Assembly: GCA_964500435.1 (NCBI GenBank)
Contig: CAZCNL010000002.1
Coordinates: 186,001-250,000, forward strand
Reading direction: 5' to 3'
Length of the DNA stretch: 64,000 bases
Source: GWF2-33-9 sp964500435
GTDB taxonomy: Bacteria > Bacteroidota > Ignavibacteria > Kapaibacteriales > UBA2268
Position numbers and translations under genes: made by a program. The notes below the pieces were generated by a model that worked only from the letters and a program-made list of their open reading frames with translations, did no database searches and had not been told where the DNA came from. Below are positions 8,950 to 16,343 of the stretch, one piece after another (position 1 is the stretch's first letter; the number at the start of each line of letters is the position of its first letter).

Positions 8950-10137
8950 TTATTTTAATTTGTTATAAATTTCTAAAATTAATTCATATTTTTTAGACCA
9001 AGAATAATTTTTAATAACAAATTCTCTTGCATTTTTCCCTAATTGATTTGCTAATTGTGGTTCTTCCAAAATTTTAAAAACTTTTTCAGCGAGAGAGTTT
9101 GGGTTATTTTCTTCCATAACTAATGAATTGTTTTCGTCAAGACAAACATCAGCAAGTTGTCCGATATTTGTAGTAACAATAGGCTTTCCCATAGCCATAT
9201 ATTCAAAAGTCTTTATAGGACTATTAAAAAACATAGTATTATTTGTTGTCTTAAAAGGACTAACAAGTATGTCACAAGCAGATAAATTTTTAGGAACTTC
9301 CGTAAAAGGTACTAATCCAGTAATAATAATTTTATCTTCTATTTTATTTTTCTTTGCAAATTCATCAACATACTTTCTGTATTCTCCATCACCGATTAAA
9401 AAGAATTTAACATTTTTGTTTTTATTGAGGATTATTAGTGCTGATTTTATTAAAACATCGATACCATGATACGAATTGAAAACGCCAGAATACCCAATTA
9501 CAAATGAATCTTCAAGCCCATATTTTTTTCGAATAGGAGAAGCATCAATATTTGGATTAAATAAATCTATATCGACGCCATTTGGAGACACATATATTTT
9601 ATTTTCATCTACTTGATAAAACTCAATTAATTGGTCTTTTAATATATCAGAAATTACTATAATGGCGTCTGCTGCTTTAATCTCAATTTGTTCGCACCAT
9701 TTTAAATAGTCACTTAAATATAATTTCCCCCAATTTTTTTTCACCCAATATTCTATGGAATCGAAGTGTAAAATAAGAGGTATTCCTGTTTCCTTTTTAA
9801 CTTTATAACCACCAAAATGAAAATCATGGTGATGTAAATATATGAAATCAATATTTTCAGATTTAATAATTTCTTTAATTCTCTTAGATGATTTATAATT
9901 ATATGTCAAATTATGTACTTCTGGTAGATTTCGAAATAATTTACTGTATTCTATTAAATGATGGTTTACCCCTTCTGGCAAACGCATTGGTCCACCTGCA
10001 GCAAAGTGAACTTTATGACCTTTTTTGACAAATTCATTCGTTAATGAATAATACAATGTGCCGACACCACCTTCTGTTAAAGCCCCATAAAATCCAGTTC
10101 GCCAAAAAAGTGGTTTTATATTCTGTATGCTTTCCAT
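8950..10137 (-). CDS. GT-B glycosyltransferase (GT4-like)
   Basis: 395 aa with the two Rossmann halves of GT-B enzymes. N-terminal half: GGVGTLYYSLTNEFVKKGHKV (glycine-rich acceptor side) and IDFIYLHHHDFHFGGY. C-terminal half: IGYSGVFNSYHGIDVLIKSA, IITGLVPFTEVPKNLSACDI and KTFEYMAMGKPIVTT, which contains the conserved Glu of the donor-binding E-x7-E region. It would transfer a sugar from a nucleotide sugar to a glycan chain in the cytoplasm. Start overlaps the end of the upstream 134-aa gene by 22 nt, so the three genes 11800 to 8950 form a tightly coupled operon. Sugar unknown. Confidence 0.88.
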   Translation of the reverse strand: MESIQNIKPLFWRTGFYGALTEGGVGTLYYSLTNEFVKKGHKVHFAAGGPMRLPEGVNHHLIEYSKLFRNLPEVHNLTYNYKSSKRIKEIIKSENIDFIYLHHHDFHFGGYKVKKETGIPLILHFDSIEYWVKKNWGKLYLSDYLKWCEQIEIKAADAIIVISDILKDQLIEFYQVDENKIYVSPNGVDIDLFNPNIDASPIRKKYGLEDSFVIGYSGVFNSYHGIDVLIKSALIILNKNKNVKFFLIGDGEYRKYVDEFAKKNKIEDKIIITGLVPFTEVPKNLSACDILVSPFKTTNNTMFFNSPIKTFEYMAMGKPIVTTNIGQLADVCLDENNSLVMEENNPNSLAEKVFKILEEPQLANQLGKNAREFVIKNYSWSKKYELILEIYNKLK

Positions 10138-10520
10138 TTGTTAATTCTTATAATTGGGAAAAATACTATTATAACTATTGCACTGCAAAATACTTCAAAT
10201 ATGAAATAAGGTATCGTGAATAATATAAAATTAATCAGCTTGAATTCGGTTGTTCCCCCGCTTTCGTCTATTATTGCTCCGTTCCAATAAAAGCTTAGAA
10301 ATAAATATAATTTGATAAAAAATTGAAATCGTTGAAAATTCAGGTCTATTGTGCCAAAGTAAACGTTATCATATTTCTTTTTCCTGATTAATTTTAATAT
10401 TTCTTTGGGTTTTGAGAGTTCTTTTTCATCAATCTTAATAATTTCAAAATATACTTTATCTAAATTATGCGAAGCAAGCATCTTTTCTGAGTTCCCGACT
10501 AAATTGATAAGCAAGTTCAT
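10116..10520 (-). CDS. Hypothetical membrane protein, 134 aa, in glycan operon
   Basis: Not confidently recognised. Residues 1-60 look like half of a Rossmann unit (LLINLVGNSEKML ... KKYDNVYFGTIDLNFQRF), as in the start of some glycosyltransferases. Residues about 68-85 and 96-124 are strongly hydrophobic, giving one or two membrane segments, then a short basic tail. It starts 2 bp after the GlmU-like gene ends and overlaps the following glycosyltransferase by 22 nt in another frame. Translation coupling suggests a partner of that transferase, for example a membrane anchor. It could also be a shortened relic of a larger enzyme; nothing upstream in frame is missing. Confidence 0.5.
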   Translation of the reverse strand: MNLLINLVGNSEKMLASHNLDKVYFEIIKIDEKELSKPKEILKLIRKKKYDNVYFGTIDLNFQRFQFFIKLYLFLSFYWNGAIIDESGGTTEFKLINFILFTIPYFIFEVFCSAIVIIVFFPIIRINKWKAYRI

Positions 10521-10522
10521 TT

Positions 10523-11800
10523 TTACCTCAAGGATTGAACTCTTTCGTATTCCATTGTCATTAATTTTTCCTCAACTGGCGTCAAATCTACATTTCTACG
10601 TTTCATCACAATACGAGCTGTTTCAATCGCTTTTTCGACTTTGTATATTGGTGAATTTTTCCCACCACCCCACGAAAATGAAGGTATGAAATTTGGCAAA
10701 AACCAGTCCTTAACTAAAATGCCACAAATACCAACAACACTGCCTGTTGTAAACATAGTATTTATACCGCTTTTTGTGTGGTCCCCACAAAGCAAACCTA
10801 AAAATGTTTTGCCCGTGTCTATTTCTTGATTTTCAATTCTGATTTTAATATTTGAATAAGTATTTTTCAAATCGCTTGTATTTGTATCGGCGCCTAAATT
10901 AACCCATTCGGAAATAAATGAATGACCCAAAAAGCCCTCATGTTGCTTGTTTGAATAACCTTGAATAATTGACTCTTCAACCTCACCACCAATTTTACAC
11001 CACTTCCCGAAAGAATTATTATGGTATATTTTCGCACCAATTTTAATTAACGAATTTTTACCGATATATGTCGGACCTAATATAGTGGCTTGTGGCATAA
11101 TTTTCACATTCTCGTCGATTATTATTGGACCATCGCTTGCATCGAGAACTACATTTGGCGATATTGTCACATCACGACCAATATAAATTTCATTTGGATT
11201 TATTGAGCTAACTTTATTATATCCATCTTCGTTAAATCTTTGATAATTATTGAAAAAGTCTACTTCATCTTTAATCGCATCAGCATTTAAAAATATTGCG
11301 TCATAGAGATAATTTATTTTTTGAACATTGTCAATTTCAAATCGATTAAACTTAGAAAAAATATTAACATCCAAATCAGACAGCAAGTCCGGACGGGTGA
11401 ATTCCTCGCTTTTATCCGCATCTTTTTCGGACAAATATATTCCAAACGTTTTGCTTTGGAAAGTGAATATAATAGAATTATCGGCATTGTCTGATATAAG
11501 ATTTATTAATTTATCAAAAAGACGCTTATTCAAGTATATAGATGCATCCAGAGATAAAATATTACCTTTTTTATACCATTGCTTTTGAATTTCAGTTCGA
11601 GTAAAAAAAGACTCAGTTTGATCCTTTCGACCATTATAAATTATCTTTGCTCCTGGAAAAAAATATGAATATTTCTCATAAATTTTACAAGTGCCAACCA
11701 AAATTTCCCAAATAGGATGCATTATTGAAAATGGATAATAATCCAAATAATTTTTAGGTTCGTGCAAAAAAATATTTTCAATAACTTTTTTCTTAATCAT
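10523..11800 (-). CDS. GlmU-like sugar nucleotidyltransferase / left-handed beta-helix protein
   Basis: 425 aa. The C-terminal half is a left-handed beta helix of hexapeptide repeats: IYIGRDVTISPNVVLDAS, PIIIDENVKIMPQATI, TYIGKNSLIKIGAKI, CKIGGEVEESIIQGYSNKQH. It then contains GHSFISEWVNLGADTNTSDLKN, typical of the alternative GlmU-like family of Bacteroidota (TIGR03991 type). The N-terminal 170 residues are the divergent nucleotidyltransferase part (SLDASIYLNKRLFDKL) without a clear GxGTR loop. Family role: making an activated amino sugar, probably UDP-GlcNAc-type, for cell wall or surface glycan. First gene of a tight three-gene operon. Confidence 0.78.
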   Translation of the reverse strand: MIKKKVIENIFLHEPKNYLDYYPFSIMHPIWEILVGTCKIYEKYSYFFPGAKIIYNGRKDQTESFFTRTEIQKQWYKKGNILSLDASIYLNKRLFDKLINLISDNADNSIIFTFQSKTFGIYLSEKDADKSEEFTRPDLLSDLDVNIFSKFNRFEIDNVQKINYLYDAIFLNADAIKDEVDFFNNYQRFNEDGYNKVSSINPNEIYIGRDVTISPNVVLDASDGPIIIDENVKIMPQATILGPTYIGKNSLIKIGAKIYHNNSFGKWCKIGGEVEESIIQGYSNKQHEGFLGHSFISEWVNLGADTNTSDLKNTYSNIKIRIENQEIDTGKTFLGLLCGDHTKSGINTMFTTGSVVGICGILVKDWFLPNFIPSFSWGGGKNSPIYKVEKAIETARIVMKRRNVDLTPVEEKLMTMEYERVQSLR

Positions 11801-11926
11801 TATTTTAAATGTACAATTAGAATTACAAAAATAACTAAAAATTAACTAATTGAAGATAATTTGAGCAATTGATGAAAAAACAAAAAGCTAATTCATTAGA
11901 AAAATTAAAATAAAAAAAATCGCATC

Positions 11927-12176
11927 TTACTTCATACCAACCAGACGAGATTCCCAATGACGGTAGAATACTGATGTATCATTCTGAAGGAGCGACAGCG
12001 ACTGAAGAATCCATCGGATTAGTATGGATTGCTTCGCATCGCTCGCAATGACGGACTGTAACTTGTCATTGCCAGTAAACGAAAGTCGACGAAGCAATCC
12101 CAAAGAGTGCAATCGATTGCTTCGCTTCGCTCGCAATGACTGAAAAATTTTTTTGCATCTGACTGTAACTTTTTGC
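11927..12176. repeat. REP-like palindromic intergenic repeat (copy A)
   Basis: The gene-free stretch 11801-12300 is largely this element. A first block (about 11940-12050) ends GGATTGCTTCGCATCGCTCG plus CAATGACGG. A second block (12047-12176) contains nested inverted pairs, GTCATTGC with GCAATGAC outside and GAAGCAATC with GATTGCTTC inside, with GTCGAC between. The second block recurs at 41105-41234 with only a scattering of differences, and a short piece lies at 13752-13769. GC is visibly higher than the surroundings. Such elements are typical dispersed, non-coding, possibly mobile palindromes. The apparent 69-codon frame across it is not a gene. Confidence 0.85.
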
Positions 12177-12224
12177 TTGTTGAGTTGTCTTTGTTTATTA
12201 TAATAGGAAAAAAAATATAAAATA

Positions 12225-12255
12225 TTTGGTTATTTAAATAAAAATTGTATATTTG
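12225..12255 (+). promoter_or_regulatory. Bacteroidota-type promoter (-33 TTTG, -7 TAnnTTTG)
   Basis: TTTG at 12225-12228 and TATATTTG at 12248-12255 are separated by exactly 19 bp, the spacing of the promoter described for Bacteroides/Flavobacterium primary sigma factors. Transcription would start near 12262 and leave a leader of about 40 nt before the ATG at 12301. Confidence 0.6.
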
Positions 12256-12300
12256 TTAAAGTACAAAAGGCTAATAAATTTTAAAATTTAAGGTGAAATT

Positions 12301-13752
12301 ATGAAAAAGTATTATTTACTATTTTTTTTAGCATTTTCTATAATATTGGTAACTAAAGGTTTTGCAGATTGGGAGCCTTTTAAAATCAACAATAATTACA
12401 CATATTCTTTAAAGGATAATAAGGAAAGAGTTGTAAATATTCTGTTTGACTCTGTTACTCAAAAAGGTAAATATACAATCCTTTATTCTTCGAAATTTAT
12501 TGAAGATAGAAAATTTAGTTGTATTGATTCTTTGGAACATTCCATATGTGCCAAAAATTTATATCAGAGTAGATTGGTTCCTGATTCAATCTGTTTTGAT
12601 GATAAATATATTTATTTTCAACTACCGAATTCTTCAAAAAATTATTTATATTTCCCATATAATGGCAATATTGGGGATTCCGTAATAACCCAAAAATCAG
12701 ATTATTTAAATTATCTCTTTAAAATTGAAAATAAAGAATATAGTTTATCATTAGATTCAGTCATAACAATTGGCGTTTATGAAGTTGGGAGCAATAATTC
12801 TTATAGTAAAAAAGTAACGACATTAAAAATAAGTAAAATGTTAGGTTTTTTGCAATACTCTACTTTTAATACATATTACATCAGTGAACTTGAATTAGAA
12901 GGTGTAAAATCAACTGAAAATCAAATAGGTTTTGTAGCAACAAATGAAGATATTTCGAGAATGGCAAATAATATAATTAAAGCTTTAGGTTCTTATCATA
13001 CAGGTGATATGCTTTCTTGGTATATTGATGATTATAACATTGAAAATTCAGGTTATTATCTTGATTCTATAACAAATGTAATTTATGAGGGAAATAAAAA
13101 AATATTTTTCTTTAATCGAACGAAATATTTAAATAATTATAAGGTTTATTCAAATGGACAGTATATAATTGATTCAACTGAGTTGTATGCTCAATTCACA
13201 AAACCAATAAATTCTTTTAACTTAAATATTCCATATATTTTTATAACTCAAGACGAAGAAGAATGGGGGCGACCCGTTCATTATTTAGATTGCTACTACA
13301 AAACGGAAAATAATGTCTTAAAAGATTCTTTGTCAATCAAATATTATGGTACATTTGTTAATAGTAATTGTATGCCAACTTCACCAACTGATGTGGATTA
13401 TAGTTGCGAATTCAACGGAACTACAGGATTTGCTGAATATAAATATGGCAATGGAAATATTATTTTATTAGGAATAAAGCTAAGTGATGGAACAATTATA
13501 GGAAATTACAATGTAGTTTCCGTTCAGGAAAATGATATAACTTCAAGGTTTATTTCCCCAAATCCAGTATTTGATAAGTTAAATTTATATAATTTGCCAG
13601 AAAATGCAAGGAATTACGAAATTTACGACCAACTGGGAATAAAAGTAAGTAGTGGCAATATTTCAAATGAAATCGATGTTTCCACCCTTCCCGCAGGAAT
13701 ATATTTTCTAAAAATTGATAATGAAAAGGTGAGGAAATTTGTAAAAGTATAG
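12301..13752 (+). CDS. Secreted hypothetical protein with T9SS sorting domain
   Basis: 483 aa. Signal peptide at residues 1-22 (hydrophobic, ending TKGFA before DWEPF). The central 400 residues are rich in Tyr, Asn and Ser with beta-strand periodicity and no recognised domain. The last 65 residues form a type-A T9SS C-terminal domain: ISPNPVFDKLNLY, then YEIYDQLGIKVSSG, then STLPAGIYFLKI and a basic end RKFVKV. The tail is strikingly close to that of the 60174-61013 protein (shared SNEIDVSTLPAG-YFLKI). Probable cargo of the type IX machinery, delivered to the cell surface or medium. Preceded by a good promoter; a fragment of the REP-like repeat abuts its stop codon. Confidence 0.85.
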   Translation: MKKYYLLFFLAFSIILVTKGFADWEPFKINNNYTYSLKDNKERVVNILFDSVTQKGKYTILYSSKFIEDRKFSCIDSLEHSICAKNLYQSRLVPDSICFDDKYIYFQLPNSSKNYLYFPYNGNIGDSVITQKSDYLNYLFKIENKEYSLSLDSVITIGVYEVGSNNSYSKKVTTLKISKMLGFLQYSTFNTYYISELELEGVKSTENQIGFVATNEDISRMANNIIKALGSYHTGDMLSWYIDDYNIENSGYYLDSITNVIYEGNKKIFFFNRTKYLNNYKVYSNGQYIIDSTELYAQFTKPINSFNLNIPYIFITQDEEEWGRPVHYLDCYYKTENNVLKDSLSIKYYGTFVNSNCMPTSPTDVDYSCEFNGTTGFAEYKYGNGNIILLGIKLSDGTIIGNYNVVSVQENDITSRFISPNPVFDKLNLYNLPENARNYEIYDQLGIKVSSGNISNEIDVSTLPAGIYFLKIDNEKVRKFVKV

Positions 13753-13769
13753 ATTGCTTCGCTTCGCTC
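13752..13769. repeat. Fragment of the REP-like repeat at a stop codon
   Basis: GATTGCTTCGCTTCGCTC matches the inner arm of the elements at 11927-12176 and 41105-41234. Its first base is the last base of the TAG stop of the T9SS gene. Only this arm is present. Confidence 0.6.
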
Positions 13770-13870
13770 AGAAGGACGATTGAAATATTGTTTTCACGGG
13801 AAGTGCGGGACGAAAAGCAAAGAATAAATATTAACGCATAAAATACGAAAAGTTCGGTTTAAGTTAAAAA

Positions 13871-13902
13871 AAATAGAGACAAGTAAATTCTTGTCTCTAT
13901 TT
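13871..13902 (-). terminator. Terminator of the aldehyde dehydrogenase gene
   Basis: Perfect 13-bp stem AAATAGAGACAAG (13871-13883) / CTTGTCTCTATTT (13890-13902), 6-nt loop. On the minus strand it is followed by a run of T (complement of 13864-13870), and on the plus strand by CATTTTTT, so it may work for both converging transcripts. Confidence 0.88.
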
Positions 13903-13940
13903 CATTTTTTGGTCGTTTAATTATGGAATTATTCTCTTGA

Positions 13941-15422
13941 CTAATAATTATCGATTTGTGCTCTTTGTAATTTATCGGAAAAATCGACATAAACGGTTTT
14001 CCACTCGGTAAATATATCGAAAACTGTCCAGCCGCCTTCTCGGTGTCCATTTCCTGTTCCTTTTACGCCACCAAATGGCATATGTGCTTCGGCACCAATC
14101 GTTGGGGCATTAATGTACGTAATTCCTGCCTCAATCAAATTAATTGCTTGGAATGCTTGATTAACGTTTTTAGTGTATATTGATGATGATAAGCCAAAAT
14201 CGACTGCATTAGCTAATTCGATTGCTTCTTCAAATGAATTTGCTTTGATAACAGAAAGTATTGGTCCAAAAATTTCTTCCTTGAAAAGTCTCATATCTTT
14301 CGTTACATCAGCGAATATAGTTGGTTCGAAGAAGTAACCTTTTGCTAAATCTCCATTGGTTGCACGTTTGCCACCGATAACAAGTCTGGCACCTTCTTCT
14401 AATCCAATTTTTGTATACTCGATACACGTATTAAGCTGAGCTTCGTGGATAACAGGTCCCATTTGTGTTTGCGGGTCTAACCCGTTTCCTAACCGAAGTT
14501 TGGATGCTTTATCTGCAAGCATTTGGATAAATTCTTCGTAAATATCTTTATGTAATATTAATCTCGAAGTTGCGGTGCAACGTTGACCAGTTGTTCCAAA
14601 AGCGCCCCATAAAACACCATCAAGAGCGAGTTCCATATTTGCATCGGGCATAACAATTTGTGGGTTTTTTCCTCCCATTTCGAGTGAGATTCGTTTATTC
14701 AATCGTCCGCCAATTTCACCTAATTTTACGCCAACACCAGTTGAGCCGGTGAAACCTATTACTTTGACATCAGGATGTTCGACAATCATATTGCCCATAT
14801 AACCTTTGCCCAGAATTACATTAAATACGCCAGCTGGCACACCTGCTTCTTCCATAACTTCTGCGAAAACTACTCCAGCGTGTGGAACATCTTTCGATGG
14901 TTTATAAACTACAGTATTACCTGCAGCAAGTGCGGGCAATATTTTCCAAGATGGCACAGCAATAGGGAAATTGAAAGCAGTAATAACACCAACAACACCA
15001 ATTGGTGTTCTGAACGACATATTCATTTTATTTGTAAGTTCGCTTGGTGCGTTGTACCCGAAAAGACGTCTTGTTTCTGAAGCTGCATAATATGCAGTAT
15101 CGATTGCTTCTTGAATATCACCTGCAGTTTCAAAAACAGGTTTGCCCATTTCTCTTGTCATTATTTTTGCGATTTCATTTTTTCGACGAGCAAAAATATC
15201 TCCTGCTTTGCGGATAATATCGCCTCTTTTTGGTGCAGGCATATTTTTCCACATTTTGAAGGCTTCTTTGGCTGCAGCAACAGCATAATCCACATCTTCT
15301 TGACCTGATTCTGGAAATTCTCCGATAATATCTTCAATATTTGCGGGATTAATATTTTTAAAATATTTACCTGATTTTGGTTCTACCCATTGTCCGTTAA
15401 TATAATTTTTGAATCTTTCCAC
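13941..15422 (-). CDS. NAD(P)+-dependent aldehyde dehydrogenase
   Basis: 493 aa, usual ALDH length. All hallmarks are visible: oxyanion/NAD-binding ITAFNFPIAVPSWK (about 148-161), the general-base Glu in LEMGGKNPQ (about 249), FTGSTGVG, the nucleophilic Cys in GQRCTATSR (about 283) and the distal EIFGPILSV (about 386). The C-terminal GAEAHMPFGGVKGTGNGHREGG resembles 2-oxoglutarate-semialdehyde and related dehydrogenases, but also ALDH7-like enzymes, so the aldehyde is not fixed. It oxidises an aldehyde to the acid in the cytoplasm. Single gene with its own terminator. Confidence 0.9.
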   Translation of the reverse strand: MERFKNYINGQWVEPKSGKYFKNINPANIEDIIGEFPESGQEDVDYAVAAAKEAFKMWKNMPAPKRGDIIRKAGDIFARRKNEIAKIMTREMGKPVFETAGDIQEAIDTAYYAASETRRLFGYNAPSELTNKMNMSFRTPIGVVGVITAFNFPIAVPSWKILPALAAGNTVVYKPSKDVPHAGVVFAEVMEEAGVPAGVFNVILGKGYMGNMIVEHPDVKVIGFTGSTGVGVKLGEIGGRLNKRISLEMGGKNPQIVMPDANMELALDGVLWGAFGTTGQRCTATSRLILHKDIYEEFIQMLADKASKLRLGNGLDPQTQMGPVIHEAQLNTCIEYTKIGLEEGARLVIGGKRATNGDLAKGYFFEPTIFADVTKDMRLFKEEIFGPILSVIKANSFEEAIELANAVDFGLSSSIYTKNVNQAFQAINLIEAGITYINAPTIGAEAHMPFGGVKGTGNGHREGGWTVFDIFTEWKTVYVDFSDKLQRAQIDNY

Positions 15423-15655
15423 TTGAAACTCCTTTTATTAAATTTCAAAAAAAACAAAATTAACTCTTATTTTTTTATTAGTAGTTAACCTTTGAAATTT
15501 TTTTGTGTTTTTGAAACTTTATTCGTTTAAATCCAATCCAAAATTTTATTTAATATTATATTGAACAGTAAATTTTTTTTTGGCAATTTTGTAATTCTTT
15601 TAAAGTATTATTTTCAATAAGTAACTAAATGTAGGACAAATGCGTTATAATATTT

Positions 15656-16342
15656 ATGATTAAGAAAATTGCAATTATACTTTTTAAAACATTTATATAT
15701 TTTTTAATTTCATCGGTATTAATTGTAGTAATTTATAAAGTTATAAATCCTCCAATAACACCATTGATGGTTATTCGTGCTTTTGAATATATTTTCGAAG
15801 GACGTGAAGTAAAAATTGATAAAAATTGGGCTTCCTACGAAGATATAAATAAGAAGTTATTTAAAGCATTGGTTTCAGGTGAAGATGCGAGATTTATGAC
15901 TCATAAAGGTTTTGATTGGAAGGCAATAAAAGCTGCTCAAAGGTATAATGATAGAATGGACGGCGAAAAGAAAAGAGGGGCGAGCACTATTACAATGCAA
16001 ACTGCTAAAAATACATTTCTATGGCATGGGAGAAATTATGTAAGGAAGGCTCTTGAAGCATATTTTACAGTTTTAATCGAAGCAATTTGGGGAAAGAAAA
16101 GGATAATCGAAGTATATGCTAACGTAATTGAGTGGGGTTATGGAATTTATGGTGCTCAAGCCGCATCGAGATATTACTTCGGCAAAGATGCAAAAGATTT
16201 AACTACACAAGAAGCAGCCCTGCTTGCTGCGGTTGTCCCTAACCCACGCCGATGGAATGCAGGTGCTCCTACGCCTTACATTCGTAAACGAGCAAATTGG
16301 ATAATGAGTAGAATGAATTCTGTTGCAATTCCAAGGGATTAG
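15656..16342 (+). CDS. mtgA: Monofunctional peptidoglycan glycosyltransferase
   Basis: 228 aa. One N-terminal membrane anchor (about 9-30), then the GT51 domain: catalytic Glu76 in SGEDARFMTHKGFDW, the GASTITMQTAKN motif (about 109-120), the second Glu region KKRIIEVYANVIEWGYGIYGAQAA, and EAALLAAVVPNPRRWN. It polymerises lipid II into glycan strands on the periplasmic face of the inner membrane. No transpeptidase domain follows, so it is monofunctional. Its stop (TAG 16340-16342) is one base before the mutS ATG, so both are probably cotranscribed. Confidence 0.95.
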   Translation: MIKKIAIILFKTFIYFLISSVLIVVIYKVINPPITPLMVIRAFEYIFEGREVKIDKNWASYEDINKKLFKALVSGEDARFMTHKGFDWKAIKAAQRYNDRMDGEKKRGASTITMQTAKNTFLWHGRNYVRKALEAYFTVLIEAIWGKKRIIEVYANVIEWGYGIYGAQAASRYYFGKDAKDLTTQEAALLAAVVPNPRRWNAGAPTPYIRKRANWIMSRMNSVAIPRD

Positions 16343-16343
16343 C

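Noticed and set aside
8950..10520. Frameshifted single gene made of the 134-aa protein and the glycosyltransferase
   Set aside because: The glycosyltransferase has its own complete GT-B N-terminus from its ATG, so the 22-nt overlap is coupling, not a frameshift.
11927..12136. 69-codon frame inside the palindromic repeat
   Set aside because: The sequence is the REP-like element, whose other copy does not keep the frame as a gene; low codon quality.
15560..15655. Sigma-54 promoter candidate TTGGCA...TTTTGT before mtgA
   Set aside because: The GG to GT spacing is 7 bp instead of 10.
16323..16343. Upstream TTG start for mutS
   Set aside because: It overlaps mtgA; the ATG at 16344 has a ribosome site and gives the usual MutS start.
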